From Microbulbifer guangxiensis (GTDB lineage Bacteria > Pseudomonadota > Gammaproteobacteria > Pseudomonadales > Cellvibrionaceae): DNA of 64,000 nucleotides. The notes beneath the pieces are model-generated. The model worked only from the letters and a program-made list of their open reading frames with translations. It was not told where the DNA came from and searched no databases. Below, piece by piece: positions 34,560 through 42,882 of the stretch. How positions within the stretch are numbered: the stretch's first letter is position 1; every line of letters starts with the position of its first letter. The stretch spans positions 124,001 through 188,000 of the forward strand of contig NZ_JAJSAQ010000005.1 of assembly GCF_021729075.1 (NCBI RefSeq), given 5' to 3'. A program made the position numbers and the translations under genes.

Positions 34560-35762
34560 TTATTGGGAAGGCGGGCGTCGGCGCAATCGTCGCCACCAGA
34601 GTAAGCCGGTGACAGCAGCGAGGGTGAACAGTATCGCTGACCAGACTATGACCGCGGGCTGCTCCGGCGGGGGCTCAAGCCGGTTCCGGGCCAGGACGAG
34701 ACTCTCTCGTAGACGCTGTGAAGCGGCCAGCACCACGGCGCTGTTAACCTCCCCGGTCAGGGCCTCGCGCAGCGCCTGCCACTGGTCCAGGATCCTGGCC
34801 GCCAGCGCCGGATCGCGTTTTTCCAGCTGCGCCCGCAGCGGCAGAAAACCCTGCCGGTAGGCCAGCACTGCCTTGTGATAGGCACCGCTGGTGTCGCCGG
34901 CCCGGTATGCGGTTTCGGCCAGTTGCAGCAGGCCCCCGGCCCGGACCAGCGGGTGCTCCAGGGTGCGGACTGCCTCCGGATACCCCCTCCACCACAGCAG
35001 TGCCGTGGCCGCGTCCTCGGGCAGCGTCGCCGGTCGCGTGACGGCCAGCCCCGGCAGGGCCACCAGGGCCGGATACCGCTGTGCCAGGTCCACCGAGGGC
35101 GGCAGTTGGTCCGCAACCGGAAAACGCGCCACCGCTACTGCCAGCGCCCATCGCTGCCAGCTGTTGAGGTCGGCCCCGAGACGGGCACCGTGCAGGGTGT
35201 CGGCACTGGGATCGAGCAGGTTGTAGTAGTCGAACAGGCTGAACTGGACAGAACGCTCGGCGCTGGCGAGGGAGGGTCCACCATCCCCGCCCGCGCCCCG
35301 CAGGCCGTGGCACCTCGCACAATGACGACGGTACAGGGGTTCCCCATCGGTTGCGGCGGGCAGCGGATGGATCGGTGCGCGCTGCAACTGGTAGAGGGCC
35401 GCCAACCGGTCCGCAGCCGCATTGGCCCTGCGCTGCACCAGATCTGCCGGCCGGAGCGCAGCAAAATCCCGCTTCAGTCCATTCAGGCTGCGCTCCAGCG
35501 AGGTACGTCCGGGTCGCTCCGGCAGCGCCTGCAACACAGCCTGCACCCGCTCCAGTTGTCGGTCTTGCTGCCGGTACAGACGCTCATCGATGACCTGCCC
35601 CTCCTGTACCGCATCGGGGTAATCGGCGGCAAATGAGGACAGCAGGTTCAGCGCTTCGGCAGCGAGCATCTCCGGCTCTTCACTGCTCGCAAGCGAAAAG
35701 GATCCGGACAGGATCAGCAGGAGGAGGGAGGTTAGCCAGGAGAGCGCGGTGCGAGGACCCAT
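34560..35762 (-). CDS. Membrane-anchored c-type cytochrome resembling the periplasmic half of FTR1 permeases
   Basis: The 400-residue protein has a signal peptide, a helical region with LSSFAADYPDAVQEGQVIDE (the start of FTR1-type iron permease proteins), one heme site CARCH (about residue 149), a second helical region (RAGDTSGAYHKAVLAYRQGF, also an FTR1-linked pattern), and one C-terminal membrane helix with a basic tail (about 375-392). In bacterial FTR1 proteins these periplasmic parts precede the multi-helix iron permease; here the permease is absent. No iron permease gene adjoins it. It may handle iron oxidation for a distant transporter, or do something else. Confidence 0.75.
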   Translation of the reverse strand: MGPRTALSWLTSLLLLILSGSFSLASSEEPEMLAAEALNLLSSFAADYPDAVQEGQVIDERLYRQQDRQLERVQAVLQALPERPGRTSLERSLNGLKRDFAALRPADLVQRRANAAADRLAALYQLQRAPIHPLPAATDGEPLYRRHCARCHGLRGAGGDGGPSLASAERSVQFSLFDYYNLLDPSADTLHGARLGADLNSWQRWALAVAVARFPVADQLPPSVDLAQRYPALVALPGLAVTRPATLPEDAATALLWWRGYPEAVRTLEHPLVRAGGLLQLAETAYRAGDTSGAYHKAVLAYRQGFLPLRAQLEKRDPALAARILDQWQALREALTGEVNSAVVLAASQRLRESLVLARNRLEPPPEQPAVIVWSAILFTLAAVTGLLWWRRLRRRPPSQ

Positions 35763-35810
35763 AACGACATACGGTTGGTCGGTTCGGGAAAAGCGTAGCA
35801 GGCGCGCACA

Positions 35811-35835
35811 AAAAACCCCGCTCGGAGCGGGGTTT
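35811..35835 (-). terminator. Intrinsic terminator of dsbA
   Basis: The stem CCCCGCTC/GAGCGGGG is extended by A-T pairs on both sides, has a very tight loop, and is followed on the minus strand by a T-tract. It lies 24 bases after the dsbA stop. Confidence 0.88.
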
Positions 35836-35858
35836 CGGCATCGGGGTCAGGGGCCGGA

Positions 35859-36545
35859 TCAGCCGCGCTCGGCGCGCTCCTTCCTGATCAGGTAGTCGGC
35901 CACTTGCAGCATCAGTTCCTGGCCGTTGCTCTTGCCCTTCAGGCCCGGCAGGGAGGTGCTGATGCGGTATTTGCCCGCCACGACCACTTCTGGGGTACCG
36001 GACAGCTGATAGGCGCGCTGGTTGGCCATGCCCTGCTTCACCTTGCTGTTGACGGCGAAGGAGTTCATCAGCTTCACCGCCTTCTCTCCATCGGCGCCGT
36101 GCTTGTTGAACAACGCAGCGATGGCGGCGTTGTCCGGGTTCCAGTCGCGGCCGTCGCGCTCGGCGAACATCTCACGCTGCTGGGCGATGGCATTGAAGAT
36201 CGGCGCATGCATGGTATCGAGAACGCCCATGGCGTCCGCCACGTAGAACATGCGAGCGTGCACCTCCATCACCGGCTGCCAGATGGCCGGCAGTTTACGC
36301 AGGGTGACGTCCTCGGGGATATCGCTCTTCCAGCGGTTGAGCAGCGGCTCGAAGTGGTAGCAATGGCCGCAGCCGTACCAGAACAGTTCGGTCACCTCGA
36401 TCTTGCTGTCATCCCGCTGGGGCACAGCCTGGGGCAATACCTGGTAGTGCTGGCCGGCCTTGAACTGGCCATTGTCCTGGGCACAGGCAGTGAGGCTGAA
36501 CATCAGGGTCAGCAGCAGGGTGATGGGGGCGACAACCGCTCTCAT
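35859..36545 (-). CDS. dsbA: Thiol:disulfide interchange protein DsbA
   Basis: The 228-residue periplasmic oxidoreductase has the CGHC active site at residues 59-62 in FWYGCGHCYHFEP and the cis-Pro block LSGTPEVVVAGKY. It introduces disulfides into exported proteins. The ATG at 36545 has a GGAGAAG ribosome site. The signal peptide ends in SLTACA, which fits a lipobox, so it may be a lipoprotein rather than soluble. It is downstream of cytochrome c4 in the same direction, but a terminator separates them. It will be needed for the c-type cytochromes and the CuA subunit encoded in the window. Confidence 0.93.
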   Translation of the reverse strand: MRAVVAPITLLLTLMFSLTACAQDNGQFKAGQHYQVLPQAVPQRDDSKIEVTELFWYGCGHCYHFEPLLNRWKSDIPEDVTLRKLPAIWQPVMEVHARMFYVADAMGVLDTMHAPIFNAIAQQREMFAERDGRDWNPDNAAIAALFNKHGADGEKAVKLMNSFAVNSKVKQGMANQRAYQLSGTPEVVVAGKYRISTSLPGLKGKSNGQELMLQVADYLIRKERAERG

Positions 36546-36647
36546 AGTCTTCTCCAACGTTTTTCTTCTGCGCAAAAGCTAATCAAATAGACAGCGCCGA
36601 TTATTGAAGTTCCCCGCCAGCAGCGCAAGAACCGGCCCGTAAAAAGC

Positions 36648-36674
36648 AAAAAGGCCGGTGCGAGACCGGCCTTT
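36648..36674 (-). terminator. Intrinsic terminator of cytochrome c4 gene
   Basis: A ten-base stem (AAAGGCCGGT/ACCGGCCTTT) with a five-base loop is followed on the minus strand by a T-rich stretch. It begins 21 bases after the stop of the cytochrome c4 gene. Confidence 0.85.
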
Positions 36675-36695
36675 CAGGGGTTTTATTGCGCCAGA

Positions 36696-37349
36696 TCAGT
36701 CCGTCAGGCCGGCGATGTACTGGGACAGGGCCTTGATTTCGGCATCAGACAGCTGCTTGGCCACAGAGCGCATCACGCGGGTTTCGCCATCGTTGGCACG
36801 GGTGCCGGCGCGGAAGGCCTTCAACTGGGTCTCGATGTAATCAGCATACTGGCCTCCAAGGCGCGGGTAGCCGGCCGGTGCGTTGCCGACGCCGGTGGGG
36901 GAGTGGCACCCCATGCAGGCGGGAACACCGGTCTGCGGATTGCCGGCGCGGAACAGGTCGCGGCCCAGAATCAGCCCATCGACGTTCTCACCGCTGTTGA
37001 GCATCACCGACAGCGGCTGGGCGCCGGCCACCTGCATCTGCTGGGAGGCGTAGTAAGCCGCGATGTCGCGCAGGTCCTGCTCATTGAAGTTGTCCAGCTG
37101 GCCGATCATCTGCGGAATCTCGCGCTCGCCGGTCTTCACATCCATCAGCTGCTTGAAGAGGTATTTTTCACCCTGCCCGGCGATTTTCGGGAAAGCAGGT
37201 GCGATGCTGTTGCCGTCAGCGCCATGGCAGGCGGCACACTGCGCGGCCTTGGCCTTGCCTGCGTTCGGGTCCCCCTCAGCCGCCAGGGCGGAGGTCGCTG
37301 CCAGTGCGAGGCCGAGGGCCAGAGCGATATTCTTTACAATGCTGTTCAT
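36696..37349 (-). CDS. Cytochrome c4 (diheme)
   Basis: The 217-residue periplasmic diheme cytochrome has a Sec signal (ALALGLALAATSALA) and two heme sites, CAACH (38-42) and CMGCH (145-149), in two homologous halves each with a distal Met. Cytochrome c4 passes electrons to terminal oxidases and is a plausible donor for the caa3-type oxidase at 57-61 kb. It is divergent from engB, a conserved arrangement in pseudomonads and relatives. An alternative ATG four codons upstream is possible. Confidence 0.93.
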   Translation of the reverse strand: MNSIVKNIALALGLALAATSALAAEGDPNAGKAKAAQCAACHGADGNSIAPAFPKIAGQGEKYLFKQLMDVKTGEREIPQMIGQLDNFNEQDLRDIAAYYASQQMQVAGAQPLSVMLNSGENVDGLILGRDLFRAGNPQTGVPACMGCHSPTGVGNAPAGYPRLGGQYADYIETQLKAFRAGTRANDGETRVMRSVAKQLSDAEIKALSQYIAGLTD

Positions 37350-37494
37350 ACGTCGTCCCATAGCGCGCTGAATTAATGCATTTTGATCCATAAACCGGAT
37401 CGCTGCGCCGCTCAAGTGAACCCCCTGCGACGCGTAAACCGCGGCATTATATACTTGCGCGCCAATCGAGTGTACCGAATCAGGCAGACAAACC

Positions 37495-38133
37495 ATGTCA
37501 GAACAGCGCCCCGAGCCGATCAACTTTCGCACCGTCCAGTTTTTAACCAGCGCGCCGACTCTGGCCGAGTGCCCGGAAGACAGCGGCGCGGAGGTGGCAT
37601 TTGCCGGCCGCTCCAATGCCGGCAAGTCCAGCGCGATCAACGCCCTGACCGGCAACAGCAAGCTGGCGCGCACCTCCAAGACCCCCGGTCGCACGCAGCT
37701 GATCAACTTCTTCAGTATCAGCGAGCAGCAGCGGCTCGTCGACCTGCCCGGCTACGGCTACGCGAAGGTGGCCCGGTCAATGAAGGACGAATGGCAACGC
37801 CACCTGGCCTTTTACCTCGAGCAGCGCCAGTGCCTGAGAGGCCTGGTGCTGCTGATGGATATCCGCCAGCCACTGAAGGAATTCGACCTGCACATGCTCA
37901 CCTGGGCGGTGGAAGCCGGTCTGCCGGTCCATATCCTGCTGACCAAGGCTGACAAGCTGAAAAACGGCCCGGCCCAGAATACCCGCTTTGCAGTGGAAAA
38001 GGCGTTGCGGGAGCAGGGACTGGCGACCGGCGTCACGGTGCAGACCTTCTCCTCCACCAAGCGCGCGGGACTCGACAAGCTGGAGAGGGTATTGAACCAA
38101 TGGCTCGCCGTTGGCGGCGCTGAAAGCCCATAA
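37495..38133 (+). CDS. engB: Ribosome biogenesis GTPase EngB (YihA/YsxC)
   Basis: The 212-residue GTPase has G1 GRSNAGKS, G3 DLPGYG, G4 TKAD and a G5 FSS motif in the TrmE-Era-EngA-EngB family order. It is needed for maturation of the large ribosomal subunit. In many gammaproteobacteria engB lies next to polA with a small RNA gene between (Spot 42 in E. coli, ErsA in Pseudomonas); here about 6 kb of other genes separates them. Confidence 0.96.
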   Translation: MSEQRPEPINFRTVQFLTSAPTLAECPEDSGAEVAFAGRSNAGKSSAINALTGNSKLARTSKTPGRTQLINFFSISEQQRLVDLPGYGYAKVARSMKDEWQRHLAFYLEQRQCLRGLVLLMDIRQPLKEFDLHMLTWAVEAGLPVHILLTKADKLKNGPAQNTRFAVEKALREQGLATGVTVQTFSSTKRAGLDKLERVLNQWLAVGGAESP

Positions 38134-38140
38134 CGCAGGC

Positions 38141-38201
38141 AAAAAAAAGCCGGCAGATGGGGACTGCCGGCCAGGGGTCGGTACCCTTGGGGATGGGTAC
38201 C
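38141..38201 (-). ncRNA. Tandem C-loop hairpins with U-tract; possible sRNA 3' end (third element)
   Basis: On the minus strand a seven-base stem GGTACCC/GGGTACC presents the loop ATCCCCAA. A second stem GCCGGCA/TGCCGGC presents loop GTCCCCATC and runs into eight T. This is the form of an sRNA tail with C-rich loops like the two neighbouring elements at 38492 and 43948. No promoter of the GGAACC-N16-TCTAA type was found within about 300 bases upstream, so the 5' end is undefined. It could instead be a plain terminator. Confidence 0.4.
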
Positions 38202-38491
38202 TGATCAGACGCGCCCAGGGGGACGGGCACGCCTGTGGGTTCTCAACAAAGTGATTCGTTGGCTCTCGCCACCCGGATCACTGATTCGTTCGTCTTTTGA
38301 CAGATTAAGCTCACGGAGCATTCTCTCCCACAAAATCTCACCGAAAAAATGCTCACCGCCTTCACCACAGGCTTTTGGGCATCTTATCCCACCCCGAGGG
38401 CAAAAACTGGTACATATTTCCCAATTATTGCCATAGCCACGGGCTATCGGCCGCCTGAGACCTTCCTCTCTGTCCACGCACCCCGCACATT
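38202..38491. other. Gene-poor region between engB and nrdJ
   Basis: No convincing protein gene is present. Short open frames on both strands have no family resemblance. The stretch is less GC-rich than its surroundings and contains a GAGCATT/AATGCTC inverted pair (38316-38322 and 38348-38354), which may belong to an RNA structure upstream of the C-loop hairpins. Confidence 0.5.
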
Positions 38492-38524
38492 AAAAAAAGC
38501 CCCGATATTGGGGAGTATCGGGGC
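38492..38524 (-). terminator. Intrinsic terminator of engB-side small RNA
   Basis: A perfect nine-base stem (38499-38507 with 38516-38524) is followed on the minus strand by seven T. It may also stop transcription coming from nrdJ, whose stop codon is 150 bases upstream. Confidence 0.88.
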
Positions 38525-38604
38525 GAGGGGAACTGACTTTCTCAGGGTTGGGGTCGAGAGCATCAAATTCTTGGGAGATTCACACTGTCATCCAAAACGA
38601 TCTG
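38492..38604 (-). ncRNA. Putative sigma-E-type small RNA, ErsA/Spot 42-like position (engB-side copy)
   Basis: A predicted transcript of about 110 bases begins near AGATCGTT and ends in an intrinsic terminator (GCCCCGATA/TATCGGGGC with seven T). It has unpaired C-rich stretches (CTCCCAAG, GACCCCAACCC) and a terminator loop CTCCCCAA. It shares the start AGATCGTT, a CCCAAG block, AAGTCAG and the C-loop terminator with the element at 43948-44028, and both have the same promoter design. There is no open reading frame. The position near engB matches ErsA of Pseudomonas or Spot 42 of E. coli. Target pairing by the C-rich loops to Shine-Dalgarno sequences is inference. Confidence 0.62.
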
Positions 38605-38608
38605 TATG

Positions 38609-38637
38609 CTTAGAAGGGCAAATCCCGCCAGGGTTCC
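38609..38637 (-). promoter_or_regulatory. Sigma-E/AlgU-like promoter of engB-side small RNA
   Basis: On the minus strand GGAACCC (38637-38631) is followed by exactly 16 bases and TCTAAG (38614-38609). This resembles the extracytoplasmic sigma-E/sigma-22 consensus (GAACTT, 16-17, TCTGA or TCTAA). The same arrangement with the same spacing precedes the polA-side element. It lies 36 bases downstream of the nrdJ stop. Confidence 0.6.
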
Positions 38638-38673
38638 CCGGTGTGGGTAAAGAAACGTAAACATTTTCACAGC

Positions 38674-40512
38674 CTACTCGCCCTCGCGGTCCAGGTCGCA
38701 GCAGCCGGAGGTCGGTGTCAGAACCGCCGCAGTGACAGGATTTGGACGGAATGTGGTGCAGCCTTTCAGCCCCTGGGCATGGGCCTCCCGGTAGAGACTT
38801 TCGAACTCCGCGAACGGCAGGTCCTCGGGGACATTGACCGTCTTGGAAATGGCGTTGTCCACCAGCGGCTGCAGCGCAGCCTCCATCCGCAGGTGCCCGC
38901 GGGGCGAGATGCCGGTGGCGGTGACGAATACCTCTGGCAGGGGCTCACCAGCAAGGCCCCCTCCTAACCCGTCTTCCACCCCGCCGCCCTGCTGCAGCCG
39001 CCACACTCGGTAGACCGGGTCCTCGATCGCGAAGGTGCGCCAGCCGCCTTCCGCGGTGACCACCCGCCGCTGATGGTGAAAGTCAAAGACCGGCTCGACC
39101 CCGCTCGATACCCCATTGGCCAGCAGGCTGATGGTACCGGTGGGGGCAATGGCGAGCAGGTGGCTGTTGCGCAGGCCGTGGCTGGCAATCCCGTGGCGGA
39201 TCGGCTCCGGCAGGGTCAGCGCGTAGTCACCCCGCAGGAATGCCGCAGTTTCCAGCTGGGGAAAACTGCCTTTCTCACGAGCCAGGTCAATGGAGGTGCG
39301 GTAGGCGGTATCCCGCAGCAGGGTCAGCACACGGGCGGCCAGCGTGCGGGCCGCGTCGCTGTCGTAATGCAGCCCCAGCGCCAGCAGTGCATCGGCAAGG
39401 CCGGTGATACCGAGACCCAGACGCCGACTGCCCTTGGCCTGGCGCTCCAGTTCCGGCAGCGGGTAGCGGGACAGATCGATGACGTTGTCCAGCATCCGCA
39501 CCCCGGTGGCTACACAATCGGCGATCCCGTCCCAGTCCAGTGCCGCCTGCGGCGTCAGTGGCGCGCGCACGAACGACAGCAGGTTGACCGAACCCAGGTT
39601 GCAGGCGCCGAAAGGCGGCAGCGGTATCTCCCCGCAGGGATTAGTGGCGGAGATCCGCTCGCGGTACCCGAGGTTGTTGTAACGGTTGATGTGGTCGGTG
39701 AACAGCACTCCGGGTTCTGCACAGTCGTAGGTAGCGTGCATGATCCTCGCCCACAGGTCACGGGCGCGAACCCGGCGGAAAACCCGGCAGGGCTCAGCGG
39801 TGGCAGCGCCACTCCAGCGACAGCTGACCCGCTCCCGGCCTGCCTCCGGCGCCAGCAGGCGATCCGGGAAAACCAGAGGCCAGTCACCGTCTTCCGCCAA
39901 CGCCGCCATAAAGGCGTCACTCACCAGCACCGACAGGTTGAAGTGGCGCAATTCCCGCGCGTCCCGCTTGGCCTCCACGAAGGCATCGATATCCGGGTGA
40001 TCGCAGCGCAGCGTGGCCATCATGGCTCCGCGACGGCTGCCGGTGGACAGCAGCGTGGCGCACATGCTGTCCCAGATGCGCATGAAGGACACCGGCCCCG
40101 AGGCAATGGTGGCGGAGTCCCGTGCAACACAACCCGCCGGGCGCAGCGTCGAAAAGTCGCAGCCGATACCACCACCGGCCTGCATGGTCAGCGCGCTCTC
40201 CTTGAGCCGGTCGAAGATCGCCGCCATGTCATCGGCGATGGTACCCATCACAAAGCAGTTGAACAGCGTTACCCGCCGGTCGGTGCCGGCCCCGGCCAGG
40301 ATCCGGCCACCGGGCAGAAAGCGGAAACCGGCCAGGTTGGCGTGAAAGCGCGCGGACCAGTCGTCCCTGTCCGCCTTCTCGACACCGGCAAGCGCACTGG
40401 CCACCCGGCGCCAGGTGTCCTCTATCGACTGCTCCGCACCGGCGGGTGCTTCAAGCCAGCGGTACTTGGTCTCCCAGACATAGCGGGAAATTTCGGCCTG
40501 GAACGGACCCAT
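38674..40512 (-). CDS. nrdJ: Class II (adenosylcobalamin-dependent) ribonucleotide reductase
   Basis: The 612-residue enzyme reduces ribonucleotides to deoxyribonucleotides using coenzyme B12 and needs no oxygen or second subunit. Cys86 in LFNCFVMG and Cys293 in ATNPCGEIPLPP match the redox and thiyl-radical cysteines. A C-terminal SGCCDLD provides the redox-shuttle cysteines. LLANGVSSGVEPVF and KTVNVPEDLP are also typical of NrdJ. It is the last gene of a tight minus-strand operon whose previous gene, a PRPP synthetase, stops one base before its ATG. It lacks an N-terminal ATP-cone. Confidence 0.9.
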   Translation of the reverse strand: MGPFQAEISRYVWETKYRWLEAPAGAEQSIEDTWRRVASALAGVEKADRDDWSARFHANLAGFRFLPGGRILAGAGTDRRVTLFNCFVMGTIADDMAAIFDRLKESALTMQAGGGIGCDFSTLRPAGCVARDSATIASGPVSFMRIWDSMCATLLSTGSRRGAMMATLRCDHPDIDAFVEAKRDARELRHFNLSVLVSDAFMAALAEDGDWPLVFPDRLLAPEAGRERVSCRWSGAATAEPCRVFRRVRARDLWARIMHATYDCAEPGVLFTDHINRYNNLGYRERISATNPCGEIPLPPFGACNLGSVNLLSFVRAPLTPQAALDWDGIADCVATGVRMLDNVIDLSRYPLPELERQAKGSRRLGLGITGLADALLALGLHYDSDAARTLAARVLTLLRDTAYRTSIDLAREKGSFPQLETAAFLRGDYALTLPEPIRHGIASHGLRNSHLLAIAPTGTISLLANGVSSGVEPVFDFHHQRRVVTAEGGWRTFAIEDPVYRVWRLQQGGGVEDGLGGGLAGEPLPEVFVTATGISPRGHLRMEAALQPLVDNAISKTVNVPEDLPFAEFESLYREAHAQGLKGCTTFRPNPVTAAVLTPTSGCCDLDREGE

Positions 40513-40513
40513 C

Positions 40514-41488
40514 TCAGAGGCTCAGCTCACAGGCGGGGCCGCCACGGTGCAGGCGGCCAATCGCCTCCGCCACCAGCGGCGCACAGGAGAGCACGGTGAT
40601 CGGACCGGGAGCCGCGGGTTGCGGCAGCGAGTCGGTCACGGCGATGGCCTCCAGCGGCAGGGCCGCGAGCTTGTCCCGCGCTCCACCGCTGAACTGACCG
40701 TGGCTGGCGGCCACAAAGATCTGCGCCGCGCCCCCATCCCGAAAGGCCGCGGTGGCGCGTTCGATGGTGCCCCCACCGGAGATCAGATCGTCCACCACCA
40801 GCACCGTCGCGTCGCGCACATCACCCACCAGCGTCCCGCCACTGAGCTGGCCGCCGCTGCGGTACTTTTCCACAAAAGCGCGACCAATTGGCCGCTGTAG
40901 CCTCTCGCCCAGGGCCGAGCGCAGCGCCTCGGCGCGCTTGACGCCGCCCACATCCGGCGAGGCCACCACCAGCGGGCGCTCTTCAGCCTGCAGCGCCCCT
41001 GCGGCGAAGTCGACGAACAGCGGCTGAGCCTGCAGGTGCAGGGTGCGACAGCGGAAGGCATTTTCAAACGCTGCCTGGTTATGGGCATCCAGCGTCACCA
41101 CCGCGTCAGCCCCCATGGCCTCGAACAGGCCGGCCAGGTAGCGGCTCGATAGCGGGTCGCGCAGCTTGGTGCGACGATCCTTGCGGCCGTAGCAAAGGTA
41201 GGGAACGACCGCCGTCACCCGCCGGGCACCGGCATCCCGAAGGGTGGCGATGAAGAACAGCAAGCGGATGAGCTTGTCATCGACACTGCTGGCGTTGTCA
41301 CCATAAAGGGACTGCACGACGAACACATCTGCTCCCTCGACGTCCTCGAGGGGGCGCAGCTTGTGCTCGCCATCGGAAAAATCCCGCTCTTCATGGGCCG
41401 ATCGCTCGGTCCCCAGCTCACGCGCCACGGCATCCCCCAGGATTGCCCCGGCCTCAAGGCTGAAGACGCACAGGTTGCCGCTGGACAT
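40514..41488 (-). CDS. Divergent ribose-phosphate pyrophosphokinase (PRPP synthetase)
   Basis: The 324-residue enzyme matches the PRPP synthetase family: an N-terminal half with KLIRLLFFIATLRDAGARRV and PYLCYGRKDRR, VVTLDAHNQAAFENAF, and the PRPP loop VLVVDDLISGGGTIERA near residue 210-225. It converts ribose 5-phosphate and ATP to PRPP and AMP. It diverges from housekeeping Prs and belongs to the type found in small salvage clusters with hydrolases and phosphoribosyltransferases. The start at 41488 is one base after the previous stop; the longer frame overlaps that gene. Confidence 0.87.
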   Translation of the reverse strand: MSSGNLCVFSLEAGAILGDAVARELGTERSAHEERDFSDGEHKLRPLEDVEGADVFVVQSLYGDNASSVDDKLIRLLFFIATLRDAGARRVTAVVPYLCYGRKDRRTKLRDPLSSRYLAGLFEAMGADAVVTLDAHNQAAFENAFRCRTLHLQAQPLFVDFAAGALQAEERPLVVASPDVGGVKRAEALRSALGERLQRPIGRAFVEKYRSGGQLSGGTLVGDVRDATVLVVDDLISGGGTIERATAAFRDGGAAQIFVAASHGQFSGGARDKLAALPLEAIAVTDSLPQPAAPGPITVLSCAPLVAEAIGRLHRGGPACELSL

Positions 41489-41489
41489 G

Positions 41490-42152
41490 TCAGCGCAGAT
41501 GGGTGTCGAACCAGTCGATGGCAAGGCGCACCACCTGGTCCAGCGTGCCCGGTTCCTCGAACAGGTGGGTGGCGCCCGGCACCAGCTGCAGATCCGGCGG
41601 TTGCCCCATGGCGGCGGCCGCCTCACGGTTGAGTTCAATCACCTGGTGATCCTCCCCGCCGACGACCAGCAGTGTCGGGGCCTGTACCCGCGGCAGCGCC
41701 TGGCCCGCCAGATCCGGCCGGCCGCCGCGGGACACCACTGCCCGCACCAGCGTGGGCCGCAGTGCCGCCGCGATCAGGGCCGCCGCCGCACCGGTACTGG
41801 AGCCGAACAGGCCGTAGTGGCGCTGGGCCAGGTCCGGTTGCAGGTGCGCCCAGTCCAGCGCCCCGGTCAAACGTTTGGCCAGCAGCGGGATGTCGAAGCG
41901 GAACTCCCGTGTCTGCTCGTCGATGCGGTTTTCTTCCGCCGTCAGCAGGTCGAACAGCAAGGTGCCAAAGCCGGCGCGATTCAGTTCCGCGGCCACAGCC
42001 CGGTTACGGGGGCTGAAGCGGCTGCTCCCACTGCCGTGGGCAAACAGCACCAGCGTATGGCTGCCCTCTGGCAGGGTGAGGAATCCGTCGAGGGGCTCAC
42101 CGTCTGCATCGACGGTGACTTCACGCTCGTTAACAGGTTGTCCGCTAGGCAT
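41490..42152 (-). CDS. Alpha/beta hydrolase, dienelactone-hydrolase-like
   Basis: The 220-residue protein has an alpha/beta-hydrolase core: a first strand with LFAHGSGSSRFSPRN, the nucleophile elbow LFGSSTGAAAAL, an acid in VVGGEDHQVIEL and the catalytic His in GATHLFEEPG. It overlaps the phosphoribosyltransferase gene by eight bases; in other bacteria these two activities are often fused or adjacent. Its substrate is unknown. Confidence 0.87.
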   Translation of the reverse strand: MPSGQPVNEREVTVDADGEPLDGFLTLPEGSHTLVLFAHGSGSSRFSPRNRAVAAELNRAGFGTLLFDLLTAEENRIDEQTREFRFDIPLLAKRLTGALDWAHLQPDLAQRHYGLFGSSTGAAAALIAAALRPTLVRAVVSRGGRPDLAGQALPRVQAPTLLVVGGEDHQVIELNREAAAAMGQPPDLQLVPGATHLFEEPGTLDQVVRLAIDWFDTHLR

Positions 42153-42804
42153 TGCCGGCCCCCGGGAGGCTCTCTGCCTCGCCCATCTGCTCGATGACCT
42201 GTTCGTCGGTCAGCTGGGAGAAATCCCGGTACCAGGCACCGATGGCCCAGAAGGCCTGCGGGCTCATCAGGCACTCGATACGGTCGACCAGGGGAGCAAA
42301 GCGCTGCAGGGCATCCGGGGGCGCAACCGGCACCGCGAGGATCAGTTGCGCCGGCTTTTCTGCCCGCACGGCACGGGCAGCCGCCTCCATGGTGGCGCCG
42401 GTAGCAATCCCGTCGTCCACCAGCACCACGGTCTTGCCGGTCAGGGTCGGTGGTGGCCGGTCACCACGGTAACGCCGGGAGCGGCGCTCAAGTTCCTGCC
42501 GCTCCGCCAGGGTTTCCTCTTCCAATGCCGCCTCGCTGATGCCGCAGCTGGCAAGGACACTGTCATTGAGAACCCTGGCATTGGCGGAGACGGCTCCCAT
42601 GGCCAGCTCCTCGTGGCCCGGCACCCCCAGTTTGCGCACCAGCATCAGGTCCAGCGGCAACCGGAGGGCACGGGCCAGTTCCAGGCCCACGGGCACCCCG
42701 CCCCGCGGCAGTGCCAGCAGAATGACGTCATCTCGCCCAGCGAGATCAGTGAGCGTCTGGGCCAGGCGTCGGCCGGCTTCGGTGCGGTCAGAGAAGGGTT
42801 CCAT
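42145..42804 (-). CDS. Phosphoribosyltransferase family protein
   Basis: The 219-residue protein has a type I phosphoribosyltransferase fold with LPRGGVPVGLELA and the PRPP-binding loop TVVLVDDGIATGATM (about 125-139). The base specificity is not evident. The ATG at 42804 is chosen over the adjoining GTG. It is the first gene of the operon PRT, hydrolase, PRPP synthetase, nrdJ and is divergent from the kinase-like gene at 42883 with 78 bases between. Confidence 0.85.
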   Translation of the reverse strand: MEPFSDRTEAGRRLAQTLTDLAGRDDVILLALPRGGVPVGLELARALRLPLDLMLVRKLGVPGHEELAMGAVSANARVLNDSVLASCGISEAALEEETLAERQELERRSRRYRGDRPPPTLTGKTVVLVDDGIATGATMEAAARAVRAEKPAQLILAVPVAPPDALQRFAPLVDRIECLMSPQAFWAIGAWYRDFSQLTDEQVIEQMGEAESLPGAGNA

Positions 42805-42882
42805 CACAGCGGAACACCCCGCAGGGTTGCTTTGCCAAGGATAAAACTAGACTAGCAAACGGAATTGCCCGGAAAGCGCCCC

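Noticed and set aside
38172-38491. 6S, SRP, tmRNA or RNase P RNA in the gap after engB
   Set aside because: None of the conserved core sequences of these RNAs were found.
38205-38660. Short open frames on both strands in the engB-nrdJ gap (90 to 103 codons)
   Set aside because: No ribosome sites or family features; the region is better explained by non-coding hairpins and promoters.
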